From: Candolleomyces eurysporus
Taxonomy: Eukaryota; Basidiomycota; Agaricomycetes; Agaricales; Psathyrellaceae
Direction of reading: 5' to 3'
Assembly (NCBI GenBank): GCA_027579435.1
Contig: JANBPK010000810.1
Span: 62,001 to 126,000, forward strand
Length of the DNA stretch: 64,000 nucleotides
Each line of letters starts with the position of its first letter. Within the stretch, counting starts at the first letter, position 1. The notes under the pieces were generated by a model. That model was not told the origin of the DNA. It did not search any database and worked only from the letters and a program-made list of their open reading frames with translations. Of this stretch, positions 12,990 to 23,606 are shown in pieces. The position numbers and the translations under genes are program-made.

Positions 12990-13500
12990 CGAACTCGAGT
13001 ATCAGGGAAATTGCCATGGCGTTAGTTGCTGTTGACCAAGTTATGACCACAGAACCCCCTGACTCGGACGAGGGTAAGGAAGGAGCGGGGACTATGTTAG
13101 TGCTGTATTTTAGCGTGAAGGTAGACGAGGAGATTGGCTGGGATATGACTTTGGTGATTGAAATTCATGAGGTTGTATCGAGGCTTGCGTCTTGCAGATT
13201 CAAGGGGTCTACCACTGCCAAAAGTCAGCGAAGAGGTGATCCTTACCAATGCCCTCTGCCCTAGCCTTTCTTGACGCAGCTGTAGCTTTTGCAGTAGCTT
13301 TGGTATCTTTCTAGATTTGCCTCTATGCAGAATTGAGCGCTCCTTGTTCTCTAGCATGCATAGACGGTGAGTGACGACGTGCATTGACCTGCGAGGGCAC
13401 GCAATATTCCTCTATCTCAAAGAGGTGCTTTTATTGCAGAGAGACGAAGGTTGGTGTACCGAATTCGAAAGCCTTATAGCGCTCACCGCTCCGAGATTGT
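12990..13500 (-). pseudogene. SPC25 relic 2 (kinetochore subunit pseudogene)
   Basis: This stretch lies tail-to-tail with helicase copy B, as the intact SPC25 lies with copy C. On the minus strand it retains blocks of SPC25 exons 2-4: the GCGCTCAATT/CAAGGAGCGCTC region near 13335-13360, the GATCC...CTTTTGGCAG region near 13205-13235 and GTTATGACCACAGA near 13037. The start codon and exon 1 are gone, the C-terminal NETGDIY block is deleted, and the frame is interrupted. It is a second inactive duplicate and is shorter than relic 1. Confidence 0.6.
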
Positions 13501-13574
13501 TTCTGGGTTAGACACTGCAATCAAGGCTAGAGGATCGGTTTACGAGATATATACTCCTGCGTAGCCTGCTGAAA

Positions 13575-13953
13575 AGGGTGTGTTACTGTCACAGCTCATG
13601 CTCTGTGACCCTCCGTGTTGAATGTCACGCGTCGTACAATGGTGGTTCAGATTTCAAAGTGGAACCGCCTCCACAATTTGGGCTTTCTGCAAAAGGTGTT
13701 GCCGAAAGCCCATTTTACAACTCTCATAGTAACCCCCATACTCGTTTCTATACTTCTCTTCCTTTTTCAACCTCGAAGTGTTCACATACAGTGCTACAAC
13801 CCACACCCTGCCCACAGTTACCACGGACCGCGGAAGAAGCCCCTTTTACGAATAGTGACCATTTCCCGATCGAGGGTACAATCTAGACGCCGAGGCCATA
13901 TATAAAGAGTCTTGGCCCTTTTGTCGAACTTTCCTTCGCACCAGAGTCTACCC
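13575..13953 (+). promoter_or_regulatory. Promoter of helicase copy C
   Basis: TATATAAA lies at 13899-13906, 55 bp before the ATG. The upstream block around 13585-13630 (CTGTCACAG...TTGAATGTCACGCGTC) and the CATATATAAAGAGTC core are shared with the promoter of copy B. Confidence 0.65.
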
Positions 13954-16900
13954 ATGGATCCTATGGCCAGAAATGCACCACCGGAGCATTGGCTGCCGCA
14001 CCTATGTTCTAAGCTCGCAAGCGCCCAATCAGTCGAAGAAGTTGAGAAGACTCTCGACGGGTTGGATGCCTCGTGGCTTTCCGACAACCAGGTTGAAAAC
14101 GTTCTGAGACAGCTTCACAATGCCGCCGACCACAAGCACTTAGTCGAGCTCGTGCTGGCGTGTAAGTTCTAATCTTTCCATCGCGAGGTTGTGAACTAAT
14201 ATTCACCTCTCAAAGGTGGAGGTTGGTCCGAACACCTTTCAGCTTGGCTTCTGAGGACCTTCCCAAAGCAATCGGGTAATGGATTCCAAACCATCTTCCA
14301 CGGCGAGATCCTTGAGAGGCTCTCGCTCTTCCTGCATTTCCTTCCGGTTCAGCTCGAGAGGGAAACACAACTTTTGCTCGCAGAATACAGGTTCCGAGTC
14401 GAAAGGATTCCCCACATTCTCCAATACATGGACGACTTCGCTCTTGACGAACCAGAAGATGTCGACGAGGCTGAATTCGATGGCTTCATAATTGGAAAGA
14501 AGCGAAAGCAGTCTCAACAAAAGAAGAAAGCGCGCAAGATGAAACGGCAGAACAGCAGTTTGAAGGAGCAGGACCTCGCCAGGCTGGGTATCATGGATCC
14601 TCAGACGAAAGACGAAGCTTATTACATTGTGATGTTTTTGTTGGACATGCTGGAAAAGACTTTGTCGGTATGTCTCGTGCCAAGTCGTAGCTCGTTAAAG
14701 CCATCTCATTGGATCGCAGCGATACCTGGAATTCTTACGACAACCCGCAGTCTGCATGATCGTGCAAAGCATGTTTGTTGTCGGTGTTCCCGCCGACACA
14801 GACGATAACGAAGAAAGGGACAAGCAGCCTACTAATGGCCCCTCTTCAGAAGAGGCACTCACAGACATGCTCCCGGCGGCATATCCTTGCGTCCAGCCCA
14901 TGAAAGCGTAAGCAACCATTCTCTGTCAGGCATCTTTGTCGCCCTCACGATTTTCGTTTTTGCAGAGCGCTCTACTTCGAAAGTGCCTCCGGGTTCGGAG
15001 AATGGCGCATATTGATCTCAACCCGCGCCGATCGAGATTTGCGTGATGCTCGAAGGAGGGATGCGAAGATGTTCAAGATCTTCATCAAAAAGATAATGTG
15101 GGTGTCCACTTCCCGCCAGCACCTGCCTTCATAGATATTGACTCTTCTCTAGCGAGTTGTCGAACGGCCATTTTTCGAAAGACAATCAGAAGCGGTTGAA
15201 CGGACCAGATGTCCAGTTTCCGGTCTACGAAGCCAAAATGACTGGCGACACTCGGCTAGTTGTATGTTTCATTTGGTTTTGATTTTGCCTGCTTCGCTCA
15301 CGTTTGGGACAGTATCAAATCGATTGCATCCCAGAATATGACGACCACGTAAGTTCTCCGAATTTCTAAGCCAAATTATGCTCTGAGATTTCTCTCTCCG
15401 ACGGGCAGTTTGAGCGTCAAGGTGTGATAGCATTTTTCTCTCCGGTTCATGAGCTCAGTGTTGACGATCCCTTCCTAGTCATCAAAATCTTTGGCATTTA
15501 TACCCATGCTCAGATCGACGGGCGCTTCTGGGATTCGATGGGGTATCAGCTTTCGAAGAAAGGGAAGACCTACCGCGACCGATGCACGTTCAGGAATCAG
15601 CCCCATCATAAAGGCGACAACGTCTTTTTACCAGCAACCTTTCCTCCTCCCGAGAAGGACGCTTCCGACAACACTATCGTCCCCGAATTACCGAAGGAGG
15701 ACCTCGAGGAGGTACGTCACTGTATTTTGATAAATGTTGGGGTCATTTTTGATGTAATGAATGATTTGCAGATTCATTCGCTACTTGTGTAAGTCTAGAG
15801 ATGTATCTCAAAGCGGGGAGGTCTAACTTGATACATCGCTCTTAGTCTGGAGAAGTTTGTCACGCTATCCAAGGAACTGCTTAACAGTAGGTTGCGTCTT
15901 TTGGCCTTGGATGTAATGCGCTAATAACGTGCACAGGTATCGTCGCTGACCTTGAAGTTGCACATGTCTTCAACGTCACGTAAGTGCGCTCGCTCTCCCG
16001 TACCGTACAGTCTTTTAAATTGTCTCTGCAGTCCCCAGGAGAAAGAAATTATCGAGCATCCAAACTCATGCTACGTTCTCGGTCGCAGTGGAACTGGGTA
16101 GGTGCTGTCATTTTTGGTCGAACCCTTCCTAATTCTTGCGATCAGGAAAACAACAACGATGCTGTTCAAGATGCTGGGCATTGAGCGCGCCTATACTCAG
16201 CAGTCAGAAATATCGTCAGTCGCCAAGCCTCGACAAATCTTTGTCACCCAATCGCGTGTCCTCGCAACACGCGTCGAAGAATATTTTGCAAAGTTGTTGG
16301 AATCGCTCGCGGCAGCCAAGAAGTCTAAAGAAGAGCTGAGAGAAATTGCAGATCAAAAGAAGCTCCAGCAAGAGGGTAACAGCGTGCTTTACGACGTCGA
16401 CGACGATGTGACCTGGAAAGCTGGTCTACCGCAAAAGTTCAGCTTGCTCGAAGACGAGCATTTCCCGCTGTTTTTGACCTTTGAGCGAGTTCGTCAACCT
16501 CTCGTCAGTCGTAATTTCTGGCTGATGAATTCTTGCAGCTCTGCCAACTCCTGGAAGGTGATGTCGACAAGGTCTCGGCGGATGCCGTCAGCGACAGCAA
16601 GAGACAGTTGATCACGTACGAAGCGTTTTTCGAGCAATACTGGCCGCATTTCCCTCAAGACTTGACGAAGAATCTTGGTATGTCTTGCTTGTCATTTGTC
16701 ACGGAATGTGCGCCTGATTGCGCGCCTTGCAGATCCTGCCCTAGTTTTCAGCGAGCTACTCGGTACGTGCACGTGTTGGTTGAACGGTATCGAGCTGAGG
16801 GCTGACGTTGAAACACAGGTGTGATCGAAGGATCTGAACAGTCCCTTAGCCATGAGACTCGTTATCTGGATCCGGCGTCCTACAAGAACCTGAGTCATCG

Positions 16901-19900
16901 CACCCAACATGTCTTCGCTAAACAACGGGATCGAGTTTATTCGCTGTTCCAAGCCTACATGAAGCAGAAGAAGCAACGCGGTGAATTCGACACTGCTGAT
17001 AGGTACGTATTTATTTGTCCCATTCTTCGACCTCGAAAGTCATATTGGCCCTTTCTCCTAGAACCCATCGCGTTCTGAAGGCATTTGACGCGACAGGTAT
17101 TCCGGGGACGAAAATCGACTACCTGTAAGTTTGGCTCTGTCTTTCACAGAGCTCAACGGATTCACCATTGACGACGTCGCTTCTCAGGTATGTCGACGAG
17201 GCCCAAGACAACCTCCTCATTGACGCGATGCGTAAGTATTGGCCGGAAAACGGGTATTTATGCGACGCTGATGAATTGATATTCCAGTTCTGCGATCGCT
17301 GTGCCGCAACCCCAACGGTCTCTTTTGGGCCGGAGACACCGCACAAACAATCGCAATCGGAAGTTCCTTTAGGTTCAACGATCTCAAAGCCTTCCTTTAT
17401 CGACTCGAGGTGCGTTCATTTTGCCTTTCCGAAATCACGGAGACCTCTGACGACTCGTTATTAGCAACGTCGAGAGGAAGGTGAAAGTGGTATCACCCAG
17501 TCTGAGCTGCGAACCTTCCAGCTCGCTGTGAACTACCGCTCTCATGGCGGTATCGTTCGATGCGCAACTGCTGTGATAGAGTTGATAACGCATTTCTGGC
17601 CGTACGCAATCGACTCGATGGCACCTGAGCAGGGCATCGTCGATGGCGCGAAGCCAGTCTTCTTCAGTGGCTGGGACACCAATACAGTCCGATACGTAAG
17701 TACTCTACTTAATTCCCTTTACCGTCATCCAACGTCCTTTTTCAGGAACAATTCCTGTTCGGGGATTCGTAAGTACATCTTCAGCAGTCATTTCTATAAC
17801 ACCCGTTCAACGATGCGGCCTCAACAGTGGCGAGCGAATCGAATTCGGGGCTCGACAATGTGAGTATCGCAAAATGTTTTGCAGCCATGGTATTGACAAG
17901 GAGCAGGTATCTTGGTGCGAGATGAGGCAGCTAAAGCTGAGCTCCGAAAGCAAGTGGGGGACATTGGTCTGATCCTGTGCGCATATTCCGCTGTCTTTGC
18001 ATCCAATTCACTTACCCACAGCAACGGCATGTCTAGCACGCTGTACGAGAGCAAAGGTCTCGAGTTCGATGATGTGAGTAACTGTCCCTTTGAAACATCA
18101 AACACTGACTGATAGCGTTTTCCAGGTCTTGCTCTACAAATTCTTCGAAGATTCGACTGTGGAGCTTAGCCAATGGCGTGTCGTGTTGAACCTACTTGAA
18201 AAATCGACAAGACGGAGTATTTCTGCCCCGCGCTTCGACGAGGAACGACATGCAGGTGTTTGCAGCGAGGTCTGTCTTCCTATCGTCTAAACCTTACAAC
18301 TTCCTCGTCTGATCAACGTTTTAGCTTAAATTCCTATATGTTGCAATCACGAGGTCGAGGAAAAATCTCTGGATCGTCGATTGTTCAGATAAAGCAGAAC
18401 CAATGAAGGTTGGTATTCGTTTGCTTCACCTAACGACCTGTCTCACCTTTCTTCAGATGCTCTGGGATTCAAGGGGTTACATTCAAAACTGTGTACCTGG
18501 CGGCGATGTGCCTCGACTTGCAGCGAGCTCAACCCCCGAGGAGTGGGCCACTACTGGCCGAACCTTGTTCACGAATCGAAGGTACTTACAAGCTATGCAT
18601 GCTTTCGAACGCGCTGCAATGGCTCGTGAGGCCAAGATTTCGCACACCCACTACCTCCGGGATATCGCCCGTTCGATCCAGGCCGTGAACAAAGAGTCCA
18701 TATTTTCCAAGCGGGATGCATTCCGCTCTGCCGCCGAATCCTTCTTGGAGTGCGCACGCGACGCGAAAGGCAAAGAGCGGCGCGTGTACTTCCACAATGC
18801 TGCTGACTGCTTTGAAAAGGCAGGAAGTTGTGGCGACAACATGGAGGACTATGGAAAGGCTGCTCAAGCTTACGAGAACGCCAAGGAATACACGCCCGCG
18901 GTTAAACTATACAGGAAGACCGAGATGTTCGACGAAGCGGTTAACGTCGTCCAAAACCATCGGAAAGAGGTCGACGAGGAACTCGCGAATAGCGTGCAGG
19001 AGATAGCAAGATTGTTTTACTTCCAGAAAAAGGAATTCGGGTGGGTCTGTTTGTCCCTCCCGTCTCGTCGTTTATAACTAGGACTTCTTTTCTAGGAAAG
19101 CCAAGAAACTATTTGACTCGGTCGAAGAGGAGCTGGAGTACTTGGAGGATAACATTCTCCTCGATGACTGTCACGCCGCGGTGCTTGCTGACCTGGGCAG
19201 ATACCAAGAGGCTGCTGATATTCATATCGCGGAAGGGCGCACCATGGAAGCGATCGACGTTCTGCTAGAGGACAAGAAGAACGAAGATTCGCTCCGTAGA
19301 GCAAACGACTGCATTCTTCACGGCCTATGGCAGAACACCTCATTCTCTCAAAAGATCAAGGATGGCGACTCTGCAGCCCTGACATTCCTTCAGGTTGCCT
19401 CCAAGGTCGATCTAGCCGCAATATCTCCTTCTCAGAGAGACGAGGCAAGAGTTTCATTTCGCTTGCGCTAAATTTGACTCAAGCTAACCCTTCACTTCCA
19501 GATTTCTATGTTCCAAAACTTGCGTCACCCCTTCGATGCTGCTTTATTCCGTCAGCTCGCCTACAGATTCCTCGAACGGCAAGAGCGATATCAGGCCTTG
19601 TTATGCTTTGATCATTACTTCATCAATTTCCCTTCAACTGTTGGGGCCACCAACGCTCAGATCGCTGTTATCCTCAGTGATTTCTGGAACTATTGTCGAC
19701 TCTTCAGAGAAATTGTCCAGTCACTCGACATCAACGACGAAGCAATCCAGAAACTGTTCAACTTCCAGCCAGCATCCATCGAGAATGCATATCGTCTCAA
19801 AATCTCGACCTGGGTTCATCGGGTGGTCACGGAAGCGAAGCCTCGCATCCTCGAGAGTGATGAGGAATTCGTAGTGATCCCTGGGGACGAGCTCCAACTG

Positions 19901-22387
19901 CACCTCAAGGCGCAACTCTGGGATCGTTTGGCTAAAAGGGTTGTAGATGAAAATGAACGTTGTCATCAGCGCATGGCCATCGCGGCGTTCACCCCTTGCC
20001 TCCCATTCGTGATCAACAACTACTGTGGTCGAACAAATTGTCCGCGTCAACATGTTGACTATCAAGATTTAACCCCGACTTGGTTCAACACGCAGGTCAG
20101 GATCCACTTCTTGCAGATCCTGGTTTACCAGGTCTACCATTCAATTCCCGTGGGTAAGCCAAATACCATACCGGAGAGGAGGTGCGATCTTTTCTCTTGT
20201 CTAACTGGTGGTCCGTTGTTCACTGTACCCTAACAGATATTGGATCCACAAGCTGTACGAGGCACTCAGGCCGTCAGCTCACTATCTAGGGTCGCACGCA
20301 AGCGCGCGAGGCATCATGACAGCTATACCAGAGGCGCCCTTAGCCACAGAGATTGTCAGAAACTGGTGCCGAGACATACTGGAAACTCGAGGTCTTATGT
20401 GGGATAAGATGCTGCTGAGCTTCCTCTACGAAGCCGCGTCTTTGTGCCATCTTCTCGACGAGAATGCCGGAAAGTATCTCTCCAGGGCTCCCTTGCTTGG
20501 GGTTTTCGAAGGATCCAAGATGTATCACAGACAGCTAGCTAATAACACCACAGTATATGTTGTGCCGGAGCTGTACAAATGTCTGGAAGCGGCAGATACT
20601 TCTTTCATCTCGGCTGGAGTGCTCTTCTTCAAGTAGGTGGTCTAGGAATTGATTGAATCTTTCTCGTGCTGACTATGATTTAGGCAAGTCATCGACAGCA
20701 AGCTTGTCATCGACATAAATGTGCTCTGCCACCTCGCCGAATTTCTGGCTGGTTCGGTGATTCTAGCCAAAGTCAAGTCCAACCTACACAATGTCACTCT
20801 TCCTCGCGGCTGGATTCTCATGCTGCTCCGCCAAATCTCGAACAAGTATCCGGACACACGGCTTACTGATATGCTCTTGTTCTACATGAAGAGATTACTG
20901 GAAGCTCTCGTCAATGGTGGACCTGCGGCCGGTGAGTTGTCGCTTCACTTTTTCTTACTCCTTGGGCAAGTCGCTGATGTGCTCCTCACGACAAGGGTAC
21001 CTGTTATTTGAGAATCGTGACCTCTCGGAATTACCGGCCATTCGAGAGCTTTTCATTCCCAGGATGTGAGTGCGTCTCTTGTGCGGGCTGAATGCGAAAC
21101 TTACAGTGTATCCTCCAGCTGCCGAGCTATGGGACTAAGTAAGTCTCCTTGGCTCACGAGAGGCCTCTTTAGCTAACATTAGCCTTCTAGTTGGGTACAA
21201 CATTGGCAATTTCCTTTTGAGGGAAAGTATTGTGAAGATGATGAAGGCGACGGTGAAGGGTACAAAGTACCATTATCTAATTGACCCGTACGCCCAGTCT
21301 CCAATCTCAATTTCCTTCGTCTGACACCTTTTTACAAGTTTCGCGAAGGCACATTTCTGGATTCCACACATGGTCAAGGCCGTTCAAAACTCGTACACCG
21401 ACTCCCAGCTCGACGAGATGGTCCAACTTTGCTCGATAGAACAGCAGCAAGCCTACAAATATTCACCGCCAGCGGGTGTCCGCCGTGTTTTCTTCAAGAC
21501 TTTGGAGGAAGTTCCAGTAGTTCTCTCCACTGGGCCGTTGAGAGCTGAGGCGAAAGAGTTCGTTCCGGGTGCAATGAGGGCAAAGGCAACCGAAGAAGAG
21601 AACACAGCTGCGGTCGAAGAAGCTGAGCAGCAACCAGTCGAACAAACCGAAGCAGATGTCACCGACCTCATCGACTCGCGGGACATCGTGGACTCTCTCC
21701 CCAGTACAGCAGCGCCTCTGGTAGCTGAGAGGATCACTCAAGAGCAGAAGAATGTGGCACTGCGCCTCCTCAGGAAGTATCAACAGCGCGCGAGGAACCA
21801 GAAGCTGGAGAAGCACAAGACCCTGACGCAAAAAACCTGCGATTCCTACTTCGAAAGTTGCTTCAAACTGGCAGAGACAATGCAGTGGCCATGTGGATTC
21901 TATTATCGGAAGCTGTACCTCGGGTTGGTTCCTCACCTTTTGGCATGCGTTAAAGGAGTGGAGAGCTACGCGTTTTCGGCCAAGGAGAAGGCGAAGAAAC
22001 GGTATCGAGGGCAGGAGAAACAGGACTTGGATGGAATCCACAAGAGGACGAACGAAATCGTGTAAGTCTCGGGTCTCGACTTTTCAAATCCGCTTTACTA
22101 AAAGGAATCATAATAGGGCCATTATCAAGGGATGCAAAAAGCTCGGCCCACGACTGGACCCATCTTCAGAAGTTCACAAAAAGCGGGACATCGAGAGCCT
22201 GAAACAGCTGGTGCGCGAAGTCGAGGAGCTTGTGAATAGTGTACCTTCGAACACTGGCCTCGACGTCCATCTCAATCTTCAGCTCGCAATCAAGGGTATA
22301 ATCACAGAGCCGCCCCCGCCGAAGACGCCCCCGAAGCCGGAGCTGAACATGGAGGACGATCTTGCGTACGAAATGGAGTCTTACTAA
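13954..22387 (+). CDS. TRANK1-like SF1 (UvrD-type) helicase, copy C
   Basis: Paralogue of copy B with the same exon layout, ATG 13954 to TAA 22385-22387. Walker A GRSGTGKTTT is split by an intron (16097/16146). VDEAQD lies near 17195, AGDTAQT near 17330, NYRS near 17530, KGLEFDD near 18055 and VAITRSRKNL near 18345. The solenoid part begins after the GT-AG intron 18409-18456, with repeated AAMAREA / AAQAYENAKEY-type helices. A C-x8-C-x4-C-x3-H motif lies at 19997-20053. The C-terminal part carries the conserved LYLGLVPHLLACVKGVESYAF block also seen in copy A, and ends PPKPELNMEDD plus a short acidic tail. The gene runs into the only intact SPC25, leaving 161 bp between the two stop codons. 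No frame damage was found. The biochemical role is unknown; the family is defined by the helicase motifs. Confidence 0.82.
15409..15421 (+). other. 13-nt microexon of helicase copy C
   Basis: TTTGAGCGTCAAG lies between ACGGGCAG and GTGTGA. It encodes FERQ and is needed to keep the phase between YDDH and VIKIFGIY. Confidence 0.7.
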
Positions 22388-22548
22388 CTGAAACGCTTCT
22401 TTTCTTGCTCGCCTGTAAGGCCATACTTTCCTCTTCTCTAGTAATACATAGTGATATTCCAGTAACATAGCTATACAATAGTAAATACAGTACAAATGAT
22501 GAAGCAGAAATGAACGGAACTAGAGCGTGACCGGGTCAAACTCAAGCA

Positions 22549-23506
22549 TTAGGGCCTTGAAACTACCGTGGCGTTAGCTGTTGTTGATCGAGTTATGACC
22601 ACAGAGCCTCTTACCAGTTCCCGATATTTCTCTCGTGCTTGCTTGATGAAGAGGTAGATGTCTCCAGTTTCGTTCACGGAAGTCACCAAAATGGGTAAGG
22701 AGGGAAGGAGTGGAGACGATGTTAGAACTACAAATCACCGTCTTTCAGTATGAAGGTCGGCGAGGATACGGGCTGGGATACGGACCTCGGTAGTTGGAAC
22801 TTGAGAGGTCTATAACGAGGCTTGCGTCTCGTTGCGGATCCGAGGGGTCTAGCTGCCAAAAGCGAACGAAGAGCTGATCCTTCTCAATGCCCTCCATCGA
22901 GAATCCGAGCCTTTCTTGACAGAACTGCAGATCTGGATTTACCCTAGACGCGTTCTTGTGCAATATTGAGCGCTCCTTGTTCTTCTCTGGTATGCGCAGT
23001 TGGTGAGTGACAATGAGGCGTATTTGAAGATAGATTGCTGCGCACCTCGTCGGAGATTTTCTGTAATCACGCGATATTGCTCGATCTCAGAGTCTATTGA
23101 GCTGCATTTATCGCGGAGAGATGATAATTGGCGCTTGAAAGCGGCTACCGAAAGCTCCAGTTCCTGTCGTTCCTCCTTTTCCTTCTCTAATTCTGCAAAG
23201 GCCGTTAGTTAGAGGAACCGAGGCTGGAAGATCAATTGACGCACCTGCAACCAGGTCTATCTCCCTTAGCTTGCATTGATTCGTCTCTCCCTCAACCTGG
23301 TGGGTCTTCTCAATGACCCTTTTCTTCTCTGCAGCCTGGCTCTTCCTGCGTTCTGAAAGTGTGTTGATGGACCTGTTTTTCCATGTTGTAAGAGCCTTGA
23401 GGAAGTTTCGCGTCGAGTTCTCGTATGTGGTCGTGCGTAGGTCAATATGGGGGTTTGGCTGCTTCAGAATGGCAGCCAGGTCGAGCTGGGGGACGCGAAC
23501 GGACAT
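22549..23506 (-). CDS. SPC25: Kinetochore protein Spc25 (Ndc80 complex)
   Basis: Spc25 pairs with Spc24 at the centromere-proximal end of the Ndc80 complex, which links kinetochores to microtubules. Four exons (23506-23245, 23192-23046, 22986-22786, 22727-22549) give 262 residues with all phases consistent. The N terminus MSVRVPQLDLAAILKQPNP, the coiled-coil middle (ETNQCKLREIDLVAELEKEKEE region) and the C-terminal globular domain (MEGIEKDQLFVRFWQLDPSD, SSPLLPSLP, NETGDIYLFIKQAREKY) fit basidiomycete Spc25. An in-frame ATG 14 codons upstream is less likely as the start. The end is ambiguous: a good donor GTAAGA after REL could splice to a short exon ending near 22542. Two broken copies lie upstream in the array. 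It is divergent from the DBF2-type kinase. Confidence 0.85.
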
Positions 23507-23606
23507 GATGGTGGTTGAGGAGAGACGCGTTTTGGTCATGTGATTCAACCGGCCAGCCTCAATTAAGGAAATGTCTCCTAATTATTGCTCCTGAACATCA
23601 TCCACG
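23507..23606. promoter_or_regulatory. Shared SPC25/DBF2 divergent promoter with an MCB-like site
   Basis: Only 100 bp separate the two start codons. The interval holds ACGCGT at 23525-23530, the core of the MluI cell-cycle box bound by MBF-type factors in other fungi. Both flanking genes act in mitosis. The match is a single hexamer, so function is inferred. Confidence 0.4.

Noticed and set aside
23507..23548. Upstream ATG adding 14 residues to Spc25
   Set aside because: The added residues do not resemble Spc25, and MSVRVPQLDL matches the usual N terminus.
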